From Thomasclavelia sp. (lineage in GTDB: Bacteria; Bacillota_I; Bacilli_A; Erysipelotrichales; Coprobacillaceae): DNA of 64,000 nucleotides. Of the stretch, positions 8,428-17,215 are shown one piece after another. Made by a program: the position numbers and the translations under genes. The stretch lies in contig JAQVWN010000006.1 of the NCBI GenBank assembly GCA_028749475.1, positions 1 through 64,000 on the forward strand, given 5' to 3'. The notes beneath the pieces were generated by a model, which worked only from the letters and a program-made list of their open reading frames with translations, did not search any database and was not told where the DNA came from. Each line of letters starts with the position of its first letter. The stretch's first letter is position 1.

Positions 8428-8907
8428 ATGGTAAAGATTGGACAATCAATAGACATTCATCAATTAGTAGAAGACCGAGATCTTATTATTGGCGGTGTAA
8501 AAATCGAAAGTGATAAAGGACTTTTAGGTCATAGTGACGCTGATGTTTTACTGCATGCAGTAATTGAAAGTATCATTGGAGCATTAGGACTAGGTGATAT
8601 TGGTCAACACTTTTCAGATAAAGATGAAAAGTACAAAGGAATATCATCAATGATTCTTTTAGATGAATGTTATAAAATGATGGATAGTCATGGTTATAAG
8701 ATTAGTAATCTAGATAGTACCATCTTATGCCAATCAACGATGATGGCACCATATATCAACCAGATGAAAGAAAACATCGCTTCTGGTTTACACTGTAAAC
8801 CTGAACAAATAAACGTTAAAGCTACTAGAGGAGAAAAACTAGGATTCGTTGGTCGCGACGAAGGAATAGAAGCTCACGCAGTAGTACTAATAGAAAAGAA
8901 AGGATAG
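8428..8907 (+). CDS. ispF: 2-C-methyl-D-erythritol 2,4-cyclodiphosphate synthase
   Basis: Cyclises CDP-methylerythritol 2-phosphate in the non-mevalonate isoprenoid (MEP) pathway. 159 residues from the ATG at 8428, matching the family; this start has AGGTGG 9 bases upstream, unlike the in-frame ATG at 8410. The metal-binding D-x-H (SIDIHQL) is near the N terminus, LGHSDADVLLHA carries the conserved His and Asp, and the C-terminal KATRGEKLGFVGRDEG binds the CDP moiety. gltX begins 3 bases after the stop, so the two are co-transcribed. Confidence 0.95.
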   Translation: MVKIGQSIDIHQLVEDRDLIIGGVKIESDKGLLGHSDADVLLHAVIESIIGALGLGDIGQHFSDKDEKYKGISSMILLDECYKMMDSHGYKISNLDSTILCQSTMMAPYINQMKENIASGLHCKPEQINVKATRGEKLGFVGRDEGIEAHAVVLIEKKG

Positions 8908-8910
8908 AAC

Positions 8911-10356
8911 ATGGATAAAGTAAGAGTAAGATATGCCCCATCTCCAACTGGGCATTTACATATTGGAGGAGCTAGAACAGCTTTATTTAATTATTTATTT
9001 GCTAAACATCATAATGGAGATTTTATCTTTAGATTAGAAGATACTGATATTGAAAGAAATATTGAAGGGGGAGAAAAATCACAATTAGATAACCTAGCAT
9101 GGCTAGGAATCATCCCTGATGAATCACCTTTAAACCCTAATCCTAAATATGCTCCATATCGTCAAATGGAAAGATTAGATATTTATAAAAAATGTACTGA
9201 AGAACTTCTAGAAAGAGGACTTGCTTATAAATGTTTTTGTACTCCAGAAGAATTAGATGCAGAACATGAAAGACAAGTTGCTGCTGGAATGGCACCAATG
9301 TATTCAGGTAAATGTCGTAATTTAACTCCTGAACAAGTAAAAGAAAAAGAAGATGCTGGTATTCCTTATACTATCAGAGTAAAAGTACCAGAAGGAAAAA
9401 CATATCGCTTTAAAGATATGATTAGAGGAGAAGTATCATTTGAATCTAAAGATATTGGTGATTGGGTTTTAGTAAAAGCTAATGGAATTCCTACATATAA
9501 CTATGCGGTAGTTATGGATGATCATTATATGGAAATCACTCATGTATTTAGAGGAGAAGAACATTTATCAAATACTCCTAAACAATTAATGATTTATGAT
9601 ATGTTTGGTTGGACACCACCAACATATGGTCATATGACATTAATTGTTAATGAAGAACATAAAAAGTTATCTAAAAGAGACGAATCAATTATGCAATTTG
9701 TCTCTCAATATAAAGAAGAAGGATATCTTCCAGATGCAATGTTTAACTTCATGGCTCTTCTAGGTTGGTCTCCAAAAGGAAACCAAGAAATCTTTACTAA
9801 AGAAGAACTAATTAAACAATTCGATGAACATCGTTTATCTAAATCACCAACAATGTTTGATAAAAGAAAACTAACTTGGGTAAATAATAGATATATTAAA
9901 GCTAGACCTTTAGAAGAAGTAGTAGCTTTAACTAAACCATTCTTAGAAGAAGCTTATGATTTATCTAATAAGAGTGAAGAATGGATTACTTTATTAATTA
10001 AAACTTATCAAGATCAATTATCTTATGGTAAAGAAATAGTAAGTCTAGTAGGTTTATTCTTTGAAGATGATATTCATTTAGATGATGAATGTAAAGAATT
10101 CATGCAAGATCCAACTGTAGAAAATACTTTAAAAGTATTTAAAGAAAAGATTGAAGCAGTAGATGATCTTACTTACGAAGCATCAAATAACTGTATTAAA
10201 GAAACCCAAGTAGAAGCAGGAGTAAAAGGTAAACTTTTATACATGCCTCTTAGAATAGCTATTACTGGTCATATGCATGGTCCAGATTTAAATAGTTCAA
10301 TTGTTTTACTTGGTAAAGATGTTGTTGTAAATAGATTAAATCAAAAGAATTATTAA
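8911..10356 (+). CDS. gltX: Glutamyl-tRNA synthetase
   Basis: Class I aminoacyl-tRNA synthetase charging tRNA-Glu (and possibly tRNA-Gln, with later amidation). 481 residues, normal length. The HIGH-type motif is [17 protein letters not shown] near the N terminus and the KMSKS-type loop is [10 protein letters not shown] at about residue 250. The zinc-region equivalent [11 protein letters not shown] is present. The C-terminal helical anticodon-binding part ends at the stop. It sits directly behind ispF with almost no gap. Confidence 0.97.
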   Translation: MDKVRVRYAPSPTGHLHIGGARTALFNYLFAKHHNGDFIFRLEDTDIERNIEGGEKSQLDNLAWLGIIPDESPLNPNPKYAPYRQMERLDIYKKCTEELLERGLAYKCFCTPEELDAEHERQVAAGMAPMYSGKCRNLTPEQVKEKEDAGIPYTIRVKVPEGKTYRFKDMIRGEVSFESKDIGDWVLVKANGIPTYNYAVVMDDHYMEITHVFRGEEHLSNTPKQLMIYDMFGWTPPTYGHMTLIVNEEHKKLSKRDESIMQFVSQYKEEGYLPDAMFNFMALLGWSPKGNQEIFTKEELIKQFDEHRLSKSPTMFDKRKLTWVNNRYIKARPLEEVVALTKPFLEEAYDLSNKSEEWITLLIKTYQDQLSYGKEIVSLVGLFFEDDIHLDDECKEFMQDPTVENTLKVFKEKIEAVDDLTYEASNNCIKETQVEAGVKGKLLYMPLRIAITGHMHGPDLNSSIVLLGKDVVVNRLNQKNY

Positions 10357-10379
10357 GAAGACTACGGTCTTCTTTTTTT
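10355..10379 (+). terminator. gltX terminator
   Basis: Stem AAGAAGAC / GTCTTCTT with a 4-base loop and T run, overlapping the stop codon. Confidence 0.85.
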
Positions 10380-10392
10380 AAAAGGAGAAAAG

Positions 10393-10881
10393 ATGAAAAT
10401 AGTAAATGCCTCATTAAAAGACTTAGATAATGTTTCATCTCTAGAAATAGAATGCTTTAATAAAGAGATGGCAGCATCTAAAGAAACATTTAAAAAAAGA
10501 ATCGAAACATATGGTGATTATTTCTACTTATTATATGAAGGTGATATTTTAGTTAGTATGGTCGATAGTCTTAGTAGTAATGATCAACATTTAATCGATG
10601 AAATGTATCATGATGAATCATTTCATCAATTAAATGGAACCAGCCAAATGTTACTAGGTGTTTTAACTAAACCAAGCTATGAAGGAAAAGGATATGCTAG
10701 TAAATTATTAGAATATGTTATTAATGATTTAAAGAAAAGAAACAAAGAATTAATTGTTCTTACTTGTTTAAAAGATAAAATAAGTTTTTATGAAAGATTT
10801 GGTTTTATTAATCAAGGTTTATCTACTTCTAATCATGGAAGTGAAAAATGGTATGAAATGTCTTTAGACATTTCTAAGTAA
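10393..10881 (+). CDS. GNAT family N-acetyltransferase
   Basis: 162 residues with the GNAT fold. The acetyl-CoA loop is GVLTKPSYEGKGYASKLLEYV (about residues 95-115, with the G-x-G-Y-A pattern), and the C-terminal strand-helix contains KISFYERFGFINQG, typical of the family. The start has AAAGGAG 8 bases upstream. The overall pattern resembles small-amine (AANAT-like) acetyltransferases, but the substrate cannot be told. It lies alone between the gltX terminator and a new promoter. Confidence 0.85.
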   Translation: MKIVNASLKDLDNVSSLEIECFNKEMAASKETFKKRIETYGDYFYLLYEGDILVSMVDSLSSNDQHLIDEMYHDESFHQLNGTSQMLLGVLTKPSYEGKGYASKLLEYVINDLKKRNKELIVLTCLKDKISFYERFGFINQGLSTSNHGSEKWYEMSLDISK

Positions 10882-10993
10882 ACATAAATTATTCCCCATT
10901 ATACCCATATTATTTCCGATATTATTATTTAAAATTTATTAAATAAATCTATTGAACGGAATGATTGATTGTAGTATTGTTTAGGCATTAGTG

Positions 10994-11002
10994 TGCTATA
11001 AT
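10994..11002 (+). promoter_or_regulatory. Extended -10 promoter for the 11025 operon
   Basis: TGCTATAAT, an extended -10 element, 23 bases before the start codon at 11025. Confidence 0.6.
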
Positions 11003-11024
11003 TTAAGATAAGGAGGAATGGTGT

Positions 11025-11819
11025 GTGGTAAAAAGAAATATAACAATTGTAATAACTGCTTGTCTATTATTAATTGATACCCTAACCATCGCTCTATGTC
11101 TAAACATAGTCCCATTAGTCCTTAATAGACAAGTATTTGTCTATGAATATGGAACAGAAATATCTAATAATGTTAGTACTTATATAACAGCTAATACAAC
11201 TGTTATCAAAGATAGTGAACTAGATATTAGTAAAGTAAAAGATGAAGTTGGAATCTATAATGCTAAAGTAGTATATGGTAATAAAGATTATGATTTTAAA
11301 ATAAAAATCGTTGATACAACTAAACCAAAAGTAACCCTTAAAGCAACTACCTTTAATTATGTAGTTGGTGAAACCATTAAACCAACTGATTTAATTGAAT
11401 CTATTGATGATAAGTCTGAGGTAACTGCTTATTTTGTAAATAGTAAAGACGAAAAACTAGAATCATTAAAATATGATAAAGTCGGATCTCATATCGTTTT
11501 ACTAACCGCTGTAGATAACAGCGGTAATGAAACTGCTAAACTAAGAGCTAAGATAGTTGTTTCTAGTTATAAAATAATCAAACCAACAATTATTGGAATT
11601 GAAGATAAAGAAATAGTAAAAGGTGATAAGTTTGATCCTTTAGAAGGCGTTAAGGCTACAGATGGAAATGGTAATGATATTACTAGTAGTATCCAAGTCT
11701 TAAAGAATGATGTTGATATAAATAAAGAAGGTAAATATACAGTCATATATTATGTCAAGAATTCTTCAGGTCAATCGACCCAACAAACAAGAATCATCAA
11801 AGTAGTAAAGGAAGATTAA
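11025..11819 (+). CDS. Membrane-anchored protein with DUF5011-type Ig-like domains
   Basis: 264 residues from GTG at 11025, which follows AAGGAGG by 8 bases. An N-terminal hydrophobic segment (about 7-33) acts as signal or anchor. Outside are bacterial Ig-like repeats: one ending KIKIVDTTKPKV, a second with VGETIKPTDLIESIDDKSE and AVDNSGNETAKL, and a third with KGDKFDPLEGVKATDGNGND and KYTVIYYVKNSSGQS. These are hallmarks of DUF5011/HYR-like domains, which are structural surface modules. The rhomboid protease gene follows 1 base later, in one operon. No catalytic domain is present. Confidence 0.8.
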   Translation: MVKRNITIVITACLLLIDTLTIALCLNIVPLVLNRQVFVYEYGTEISNNVSTYITANTTVIKDSELDISKVKDEVGIYNAKVVYGNKDYDFKIKIVDTTKPKVTLKATTFNYVVGETIKPTDLIESIDDKSEVTAYFVNSKDEKLESLKYDKVGSHIVLLTAVDNSGNETAKLRAKIVVSSYKIIKPTIIGIEDKEIVKGDKFDPLEGVKATDGNGNDITSSIQVLKNDVDINKEGKYTVIYYVKNSSGQSTQQTRIIKVVKED

Positions 11820-11820
11820 T

Positions 11821-12387
11821 ATGATAACAATAGTATTTATTGGAATATGTATAGTTTTATTTCTAATCACATTTTTAGATAAACAAGAAGATAAAGTTCA
11901 AACTGCAATTAAGTATGGAGCATTATATCCTCCATACATAACTGAAAAGAAACAATATTGGCGTCTTATCGCAAGTAACTTTTTACATGTTGATATCATG
12001 CATTTGTTTATGAACTGTTACTCTATCTACTTTGTTGGAACATTCTTAGAAAGATTTTTAGGTTCAACTTTTTATATTTATTTAATTATTATGGCAGGAG
12101 CTGGAACATCACTTCTAACTTATTATATGGCGATGAGAAAGCCTGAAAAGATGTATACGGTAACGCTAGGAGCTAGTGGAATCTTCTTTGGATTCTTAGG
12201 AGCTATTATTATGATGGGGGTTATCTATCAAGGTCCATTTATGGAACTCTTAAAAGAGTTTGCTTATATTATCATTATCAATTTAGCATTTACATTCCTT
12301 GATAAAAGAATATCTAAAACTGGTCATATTGGAGGTCTAATAGGCGGTATGATTGGTATGGGTGTTATCATGTTTATATTTAGATGA
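11821..12387 (+). CDS. Rhomboid family intramembrane serine protease
   Basis: 188 residues with six hydrophobic segments. Catalytic Ser119 is in G117-A-S-G120 (TLGASGIFFGF) and His169 in KTGHIGGLIGG; the His-Asn region HVDIMHLFMNCYSIY (about 56-70) matches the conserved rhomboid motif. Rhomboids cut membrane proteins within or next to their transmembrane segment; the substrate is unknown, although the adjacent single-pass Ig-like protein is a candidate by position only. The stop overlaps the next start by 4 bases. Confidence 0.9.
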   Translation: MITIVFIGICIVLFLITFLDKQEDKVQTAIKYGALYPPYITEKKQYWRLIASNFLHVDIMHLFMNCYSIYFVGTFLERFLGSTFYIYLIIMAGAGTSLLTYYMAMRKPEKMYTVTLGASGIFFGFLGAIIMMGVIYQGPFMELLKEFAYIIIINLAFTFLDKRISKTGHIGGLIGGMIGMGVIMFIFR

Positions 12388-12824
12388 GGATAATAATTGA
12401 TGGTGACGCTACCCCTAATATCGATGAAATCGCGGATTTAGCTCAAACATATTTTATGGAGATGATTGTGTACTGTGACTATGCTCATGAAATAGAAGAT
12501 GAGCGTTTTAAAACAATCACTAACGATATTGGAAAAGATAGCGTTGATCGAGCAATCATTAATGGATTACAAGAAGGAGACCTACTTGTAACCCAAGATT
12601 ATGGTTTAGCTTCTTTAGCCTTAATGAAAAAAGCCATTGTTTTACATGTAACTGGTAAAAAGATATCTCAAGATAATATTGATAATTTATTAATGTCTAG
12701 ATATCTAGGACATGTTGCCCTTCAACAAGGAAGTAGACATAAAGGCCCACATAAAAGAACAAGAAAAGATAAAGATAATCTTTTAAAACAAATTGAATTA
12801 TTATTGATTGATTATCGTTTTTAG
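12384..12824 (+). CDS. YaiI/YqxD family protein (DUF188)
   Basis: 146 residues starting MRIIIDGDATPNIDEI, the typical N-terminal signature (I-D-x-D-A/G-x-P) of DUF188, a PIN-like nuclease-fold family of unknown activity. Conserved middle features (GDLLVTQDYGLASLAL) and the C-terminal GSRHKGPHKRTRKD are also characteristic. It is translationally coupled to the rhomboid gene by an ATGA overlap and is the last gene before a terminator. Confidence 0.9.
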   Translation: MRIIIDGDATPNIDEIADLAQTYFMEMIVYCDYAHEIEDERFKTITNDIGKDSVDRAIINGLQEGDLLVTQDYGLASLALMKKAIVLHVTGKKISQDNIDNLLMSRYLGHVALQQGSRHKGPHKRTRKDKDNLLKQIELLLIDYRF

Positions 12825-12847
12825 GAATACTTCGTATTCCTTTTTTT
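12823..12847 (+). terminator. Terminator of the 11025-12824 operon
   Basis: Stem GGAATAC / GTATTCC, TTC loop and T7 tract. Confidence 0.85.
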
Positions 12848-12850
12848 ACG

Positions 12851-12863
12851 CAAGTACAACTTG
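12851..12863. promoter_or_regulatory. Shared inverted repeat upstream of lipoprotein 1
   Basis: CAAGTACAACTTG, a 5-3-5 inverted repeat followed by ATAGACACT. It recurs with minor change before the second lipoprotein and before the XRE regulator gene, so it is a candidate operator. Confidence 0.5.
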
Positions 12864-12915
12864 ATAGACACTAGATATTCTTCCTTTTAAAATTATTATA
12901 TAAGGGGAATGTCAT

Positions 12916-13914
12916 ATGAAAAAAATAATAAGTGTTTTAATGTGTTTATTTATTGTGTTTGGTATTTCAGGATGTGGATCTAGCACTAAAGAAATTACGG
13001 GAAATAAAGAAATAATTTCGAAATTAGAAAAAGAGAAGTTTAAGTTTAAAATAGAATTAATGGATACGATTATACTAACTAAAGGTGATGTTCGCTTTGA
13101 GTGCGGGTATGAAGCTAGTAGTTCTAAATTAGGTAGTATTCAGTATTATCCAAATTATGGTGAAGATGACTTTGAAAGTGAAACAGAGTATGAGCCATAT
13201 AAATCTAAAAATAAAAAAATAGCAAAATACTTAAGTAAATATGGTATTAGTACTAAAAACTTTTCTAAAGCAATTGCTTCTTATTATAAGAGTCATTTCA
13301 AAGAAGCGACAAAAAATAAAAAATTTTCATGGCCAAGTAATGTTATAACTGCTACTCTACCAACACCAAGTTCAACTAATGGAATGATTACAGATGATTC
13401 ATCTGATTTTTTTACCTATGTCTTATTTGATGTTAGTGAATCTGAATATAATGATTATATCAATGAGGTAATTAGTAAAGGTTATAACGTTGATTATAAC
13501 AAAAGTGAAGATTATTTCAGTGCTTCAAATAATAGTAATTGTACTATTGATATTGAGTATTATAAAGATCTTAAATATGTTACTGGAACAGTAGATTATG
13601 AAAAGCCAAAAGATACTACAACATCAACTGATAATAATAGCAACACTGATACTTCAACAGTAACTCCATCATTTAAAGAATCAATGGATAGTTATGAAAC
13701 ATTCTTTAATAGTTATGCTGATTTTATGAAGAAATACAAGGATAATCCTAGTGATGCTGATCTAATTAGTGACTATACAGATATGTTGACTAAGTATTCT
13801 GATACTATGACTAAAATGTCAGCTATAGATACTAGTACTTTAAGTGCTGCTGATCTTGCTTACTACAATACTGTTAATGCTAGAATTACAACTAAATTAG
13901 CTAGCGTATCTTAA
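12916..13914 (+). CDS. Lipoprotein with C-terminal DUF6591-like domain (tandem paralogue 1)
   Basis: 332 residues. Signal peptide MKKIISVLMCLFIVFGISG with lipobox Cys20 (GISGC), so anchored to the outer face of the membrane. Residues about 30-235 are a domain shared with the next gene (VTGNK/EITGNK ... KYVTGTV). A T/S/N-rich linker (about 235-252) leads to a helical C-terminal domain (SFKESMDSYETFFNSYADFMKKY...), which resembles DUF6591 as I recall it. The ribosome site is AAGGGG. It is a tandem duplicate of 14009-14737, promoter region included, and its function is unknown. Confidence 0.8.
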   Translation: MKKIISVLMCLFIVFGISGCGSSTKEITGNKEIISKLEKEKFKFKIELMDTIILTKGDVRFECGYEASSSKLGSIQYYPNYGEDDFESETEYEPYKSKNKKIAKYLSKYGISTKNFSKAIASYYKSHFKEATKNKKFSWPSNVITATLPTPSSTNGMITDDSSDFFTYVLFDVSESEYNDYINEVISKGYNVDYNKSEDYFSASNNSNCTIDIEYYKDLKYVTGTVDYEKPKDTTTSTDNNSNTDTSTVTPSFKESMDSYETFFNSYADFMKKYKDNPSDADLISDYTDMLTKYSDTMTKMSAIDTSTLSAADLAYYNTVNARITTKLASVS

Positions 13915-13940
13915 AAGGAAACATTATGTTTCCTTTTTTT
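13913..13940 (+). terminator. Terminator after lipoprotein 1
   Basis: Stem AAAGGAAACA / TGTTTCCTTT with a TTA loop and T run, overlapping the stop codon. Confidence 0.85.
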
Positions 13941-13943
13941 ACG

Positions 13944-13956
13944 CAAGTATAACTTG
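13944..13956. promoter_or_regulatory. Shared inverted repeat upstream of lipoprotein 2
   Basis: CAAGTATAACTTG followed by ATAGACACT, almost identical to 12851-12863 and at the same distance from the start codon. The similarity continues to the ribosome binding site. Confidence 0.5.
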
Positions 13957-14008
13957 ATAGACACTTATTATTCTTCATTTTAAAATAATTATATAAGGGG
14001 AAAGTCAT

Positions 14009-14737
14009 ATGAAAAAATTAATAAGTGTTCTAATGTGTTTATTTATTGTATTTGGTATTACAGGATGTGGATCTAGAAGAAGTTCTAGCTCTAGTTCCAG
14101 TTCTAACTCTAGTTCTGAAAAAGTAACGGGAAATAAAGCAATAATCTCCAAATTAGAAAAAGAGAAATTTAAGTTTAAAATAGAATTAATGGATACGGTT
14201 ATACTTACTAAAGGGGATGTTCGCTTTAGATGTGAGTGTAGTGATCGAGTTGATAACTTATATGCTATATATTACTATCCAAATTATTCAGAAAGTGAGT
14301 ACGAATATAAGACGGCTTATCGTTCAGATAAATTTAAAAGCAAAAAAATCTCAGCATACTTAAGTAAATATGGTATGAGTACTAAAGACTTTGCAAAAGC
14401 AATTGCTTCTTATTATAAGAGTCATTTTAAAGAAATTACTAAAAGTAAAAAGCTTTCATGGCCAAGTAATGCTATAACTGCTACTCTACCAACGCCTACT
14501 GCAACTAATGGAATGGTTACAAGTGATTCATCTGATTCTTTTTGTTTTGTATTATTTGATGTTAGTGAATCTGAATACAATGATTATGTAAATCAAACAA
14601 TTAGTAAAGGTTATAACGTTGATTATAGTAAATATGATGGATATTTTTATTCTGATACTAGTACAGGTGGGTCTATTACTATTAAGTATGATGCAGACTT
14701 AAAATACGTTACTGGAACAGTATATACTGATATCTAA
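14009..14737 (+). CDS. Lipoprotein (tandem paralogue 2, without the DUF6591-like domain)
   Basis: 242 residues. Signal peptide and lipobox (GITGC) nearly identical to the preceding gene. A serine-rich linker (about 24-40, RRSSSSSSSSNSSSE) replaces the short spacer of paralogue 1. The shared domain follows, with identical blocks such as KLEKEKFKFKIELMDT and LFDVSESEYNDY. It ends where that domain ends, so the C-terminal helical domain of paralogue 1 is absent. A terminator follows. Function unknown. Confidence 0.8.
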   Translation: MKKLISVLMCLFIVFGITGCGSRRSSSSSSSSNSSSEKVTGNKAIISKLEKEKFKFKIELMDTVILTKGDVRFRCECSDRVDNLYAIYYYPNYSESEYEYKTAYRSDKFKSKKISAYLSKYGMSTKDFAKAIASYYKSHFKEITKSKKLSWPSNAITATLPTPTATNGMVTSDSSDSFCFVLFDVSESEYNDYVNQTISKGYNVDYSKYDGYFYSDTSTGGSITIKYDADLKYVTGTVYTDI

Positions 14738-14752
14738 AAGATAATCCATTTT

Positions 14753-14779
14753 AAAAGAACTCAATGAGTTCTTTTTTTT
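14753..14779 (+). terminator. Terminator after lipoprotein 2
   Basis: Stem AAAAGAACTC / GAGTTCTTTT with an AAT loop and T run. Confidence 0.85.
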
Positions 14780-14812
14780 CGCGTAAAAAACAAGTTCTCT
14801 AATGAAGGAGGT

Positions 14813-14850
14813 TAAGTACAACTTGCAAAAAAGCAAGTCTACCTTGATAG
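14813..14850. promoter_or_regulatory. Shared motif and hairpin upstream of the XRE regulator
   Basis: TAAGTACAACTTG (14813-14825) repeats the motif seen before both lipoproteins. It continues into a dyad ACTTGC / GCAAGT and then CTTGATAGA, also shared. This suggests the regulator controls itself and the lipoproteins. Confidence 0.45.
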
Positions 14851-14901
14851 AGGTTAAAAGTGTTGATTGATAATATTAAATTAGGGAAAGAGGTAAGTAT
14901 T

Positions 14902-15126
14902 TTGAGTTTTCATAATAATTTAAGTTATGCTAGAAGATGTCATTACTTAACTCAAGAAGATCTAGCAGAGTTATTAAATGTCTCTAGACAAACTGTGTCT
15001 CAATGGGAGAATGGAATTATGTATCCAAGAGTAGAAATGTTACTAAAAATATGTTTAAACTTAGATATTCCAATTGAATACTTGTTTGAAGAAGAACTTG
15101 GAAGTAAAGAAAATACCGAGAAATAA
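14902..15126 (+). CDS. XRE family helix-turn-helix transcriptional regulator
   Basis: Small DNA-binding protein, about 74 residues from TTG at 14902, which has AAAGAGGT 7 bases upstream and gives the usual family start (MSFHNNLSYARR...). An upstream GTG at 14860 would add 14 residues. The helix-turn-helix is clear: LTQEDLAELLNVSRQTVSQWENG, followed by PRVEMLLKICLNLDIPIEYLF. There is no further sensing domain. It follows the two lipoprotein genes and has the same inverted repeat upstream, so it is their probable regulator. It is convergent with asnB. Confidence 0.85.
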   Translation: MSFHNNLSYARRCHYLTQEDLAELLNVSRQTVSQWENGIMYPRVEMLLKICLNLDIPIEYLFEEELGSKENTEK

Positions 15127-15140
15127 TCTCGGTATTTTTT
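15108..15140. terminator. Bidirectional terminator between the XRE gene and asnB
   Basis: Stem AAATACCGAGA / TCTCGGTATTT with T-rich sequence on both sides, lying between convergent genes. Confidence 0.8.
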
Positions 15141-16725
15141 ATTTTCCACTATCACCATAGTTAACAAGTACTCTAGCACTAGGATCATTTACATCACAGT
15201 TTTTCCATTTCTTATTAGGCATCCAGAAGTCTTTAACCCATTTTGCTTGACCTGGATAAAAGCTTTCAAAGATATCACGATACATAAGAGATTCTTTAGT
15301 AAAAGGAGTAGCGTGTTGATATTTTTCATTAGCTCTTTTTACATCTTCATCACTATATTTATCTTCAGCCAAATCTTTTAAGTAATCAACCATTGAATGA
15401 CCAACAGCATCTGAAAAAGCTGCTTTTTCTCTAAATAAGATATCATCAGGTAAATAATCTAAACCTTCAAAGGCATGTCTTAATAGGTATTTACCTTTAT
15501 TATAAGTATTCATCTTTCTAGCAGGATCAATACTCATACAATAATCAACAAAGTCCTTATCTCCAAAAGGAACTCTTCCTTCTAAAGCATGAGCAGATAT
15601 ACAGCGATCAGCTCTTAAGACATCATACATATATAATTCTTTAATTCTTTTAGCTGCTTCTTCTTGGAATTCTTTAGGATTTGGTGCAAAGTCAGTATAT
15701 TTATAACCAAATATTTCATCAGATACTTCCCCAGTCATAATTACTTTTATATCGGTATTTTCATGAATATATTTACATAAGATATACATCGCCATTGAAG
15801 CTCTAATAGTAGTAATATCATATGTTTCTAAATGAAAGATAACATCTTTTAAGTTAGAATATAAATCATCTTTAGTCATAATAACTTCAGTATGATCACA
15901 TCCTAAATAATCAGCTACTTCTTTAGCATACTTTAAATCAATTGGATCAGTTTCCATTCCTATCGCAAATGTTCTAATTGGTTTATCAGTAATTCGACTA
16001 CCAATACTACATACTAAACTACTATCTAAACCACCACTAAGTAAATAACCAATAGGAGCATCTGATTGAAGTCTTTTTTCAACAGCATCAATTAGTTTTT
16101 CTCTAATGTTTTTAGAGATTACATCCATTACATCACTATTAATTTCTTGGGGTTGAGATAAATCTTCAAAACATACAAATTTACCATTTAAATAATAATG
16201 ACCTGGTGGAAAAGGCATTACTTTATCACAAATATCAACTAAAGCTTTAGCTTCGGATGCAAAAGCAATCGAACCATCTTTTTTATAATATCCATAAAAC
16301 ATTGGTCTAATTCCCATTGAATCTCTAGCCGCCATAATTTGATGAGTTTTATAATCATATAAAACCATCGCAAATTCAGCATCTAACATTCGACAAGTAA
16401 TAGCTAAACCATATTTACGATATAAAGGAAGCAAAACTTCACAATCACTACCTGACTTAAAAGTATATTCATCTTCTAAGTTAGCTTTTAACTCATGATA
16501 GTTATACATTTCACCATTACATACTAAAGTACAATCAGCTAGATTAAATGGTTGGTTTCCTTTATCAGATAAATCCATAATTGCTAGTCTATTGAATCCC
16601 CACATAATTCCATCTTTACAAGCAGTATGTTGATTATCAGGGCCACGATAAGCTGCCTTATCTAAACATTCATTGAATTTTTCTAATTTAATTTCATCAC
16701 TACTTAATACTAAAAAGCCACACAT
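15139..16725 (-). CDS. asnB: Asparagine synthase (glutamine-hydrolysing)
   Basis: Makes asparagine from aspartate, ATP and glutamine. Start chosen at 16725, giving MCGFLVLSS: Cys2 is the amidotransferase nucleophile after Met removal, and GGAGGT lies 8 bases upstream; an ATG five codons earlier would bury it. The class II glutaminase domain (to about residue 190) shows RGPDNQ and NGEMYNY. The synthetase domain has the PP-loop LLSGGLDSSLV. 528 residues, normal for the AsnB family. A T-box leader precedes it, so expression probably rises when tRNA-Asn is uncharged. Confidence 0.95.
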   Translation of the reverse strand: MCGFLVLSSDEIKLEKFNECLDKAAYRGPDNQHTACKDGIMWGFNRLAIMDLSDKGNQPFNLADCTLVCNGEMYNYHELKANLEDEYTFKSGSDCEVLLPLYRKYGLAITCRMLDAEFAMVLYDYKTHQIMAARDSMGIRPMFYGYYKKDGSIAFASEAKALVDICDKVMPFPPGHYYLNGKFVCFEDLSQPQEINSDVMDVISKNIREKLIDAVEKRLQSDAPIGYLLSGGLDSSLVCSIGSRITDKPIRTFAIGMETDPIDLKYAKEVADYLGCDHTEVIMTKDDLYSNLKDVIFHLETYDITTIRASMAMYILCKYIHENTDIKVIMTGEVSDEIFGYKYTDFAPNPKEFQEEAAKRIKELYMYDVLRADRCISAHALEGRVPFGDKDFVDYCMSIDPARKMNTYNKGKYLLRHAFEGLDYLPDDILFREKAAFSDAVGHSMVDYLKDLAEDKYSDEDVKRANEKYQHATPFTKESLMYRDIFESFYPGQAKWVKDFWMPNKKWKNCDVNDPSARVLVNYGDSGK

Positions 16726-16756
16726 TTTCTTTACCTCCAATTTTTAGTTTGGGTAT

Positions 16757-17013
16757 TAAAAAACTCGCTAAAGTGCGAGTACCAAGTTTAACTATATTAA
16801 AAATAATTAATCATGGTACGGAAAATACTTCTAAGAGTACTCGATACCCGCTAGCGTTAACACTGCTAGATGTGTCCTAGTCTACTAATACTGATGTACT
16901 TTCGGTAGGCAGTTATTCAAAGGTGTTCTTCACTACTTAGTTCTTTATCAGGCTCTCACCAATTCCTGACTCGCTTGAAAGTTCTTTAGTAGATACTCTC
17001 CTTCTCAAAACTT
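16757..17013 (-). ncRNA. T-box riboswitch leader of asnB
   Basis: On the minus strand the leader carries T-box landmarks in order: GAGAAGGAGAGTA, then AGCGAGTCAGGAATTGG with GGTGAGAGCCTGA (stem I), a degenerate T-box CTTGGTACTCGC, and a terminator stem ACTCGC / GCGAGT with T6 ending at 16757. The T-box overlaps the terminator 5' arm, as in tRNA-sensing antitermination. AAC triplets lie in the expected specifier region (GAATAACTGCC), consistent with tRNA-Asn, but the specifier loop was not folded. Confidence 0.85.
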
Positions 17014-17029
17014 TTATTTGTATAACTGG

Positions 17030-17058
17030 ATTGTATACTATTTATTTTATGAATGCAA
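17030..17058 (-). promoter_or_regulatory. asnB promoter
   Basis: On the minus strand TTGCAT (17058-17053), a 17-bp spacer and TACAAT (17035-17030), just upstream of the T-box leader. Confidence 0.65.
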
Positions 17059-17215
17059 TACTTATTTATCAATTTAATAATTTATTCTTATAAGACAAAT
17101 TTGAAACAAACTTGAAACCAAAACCATAAATAATCTAGATATAATAGTAATGTGTTATTCTATCAATTGACAATCCTTTATATTTCTTTAAACTAGTCAT
17201 TACGAGGTAAATAAA

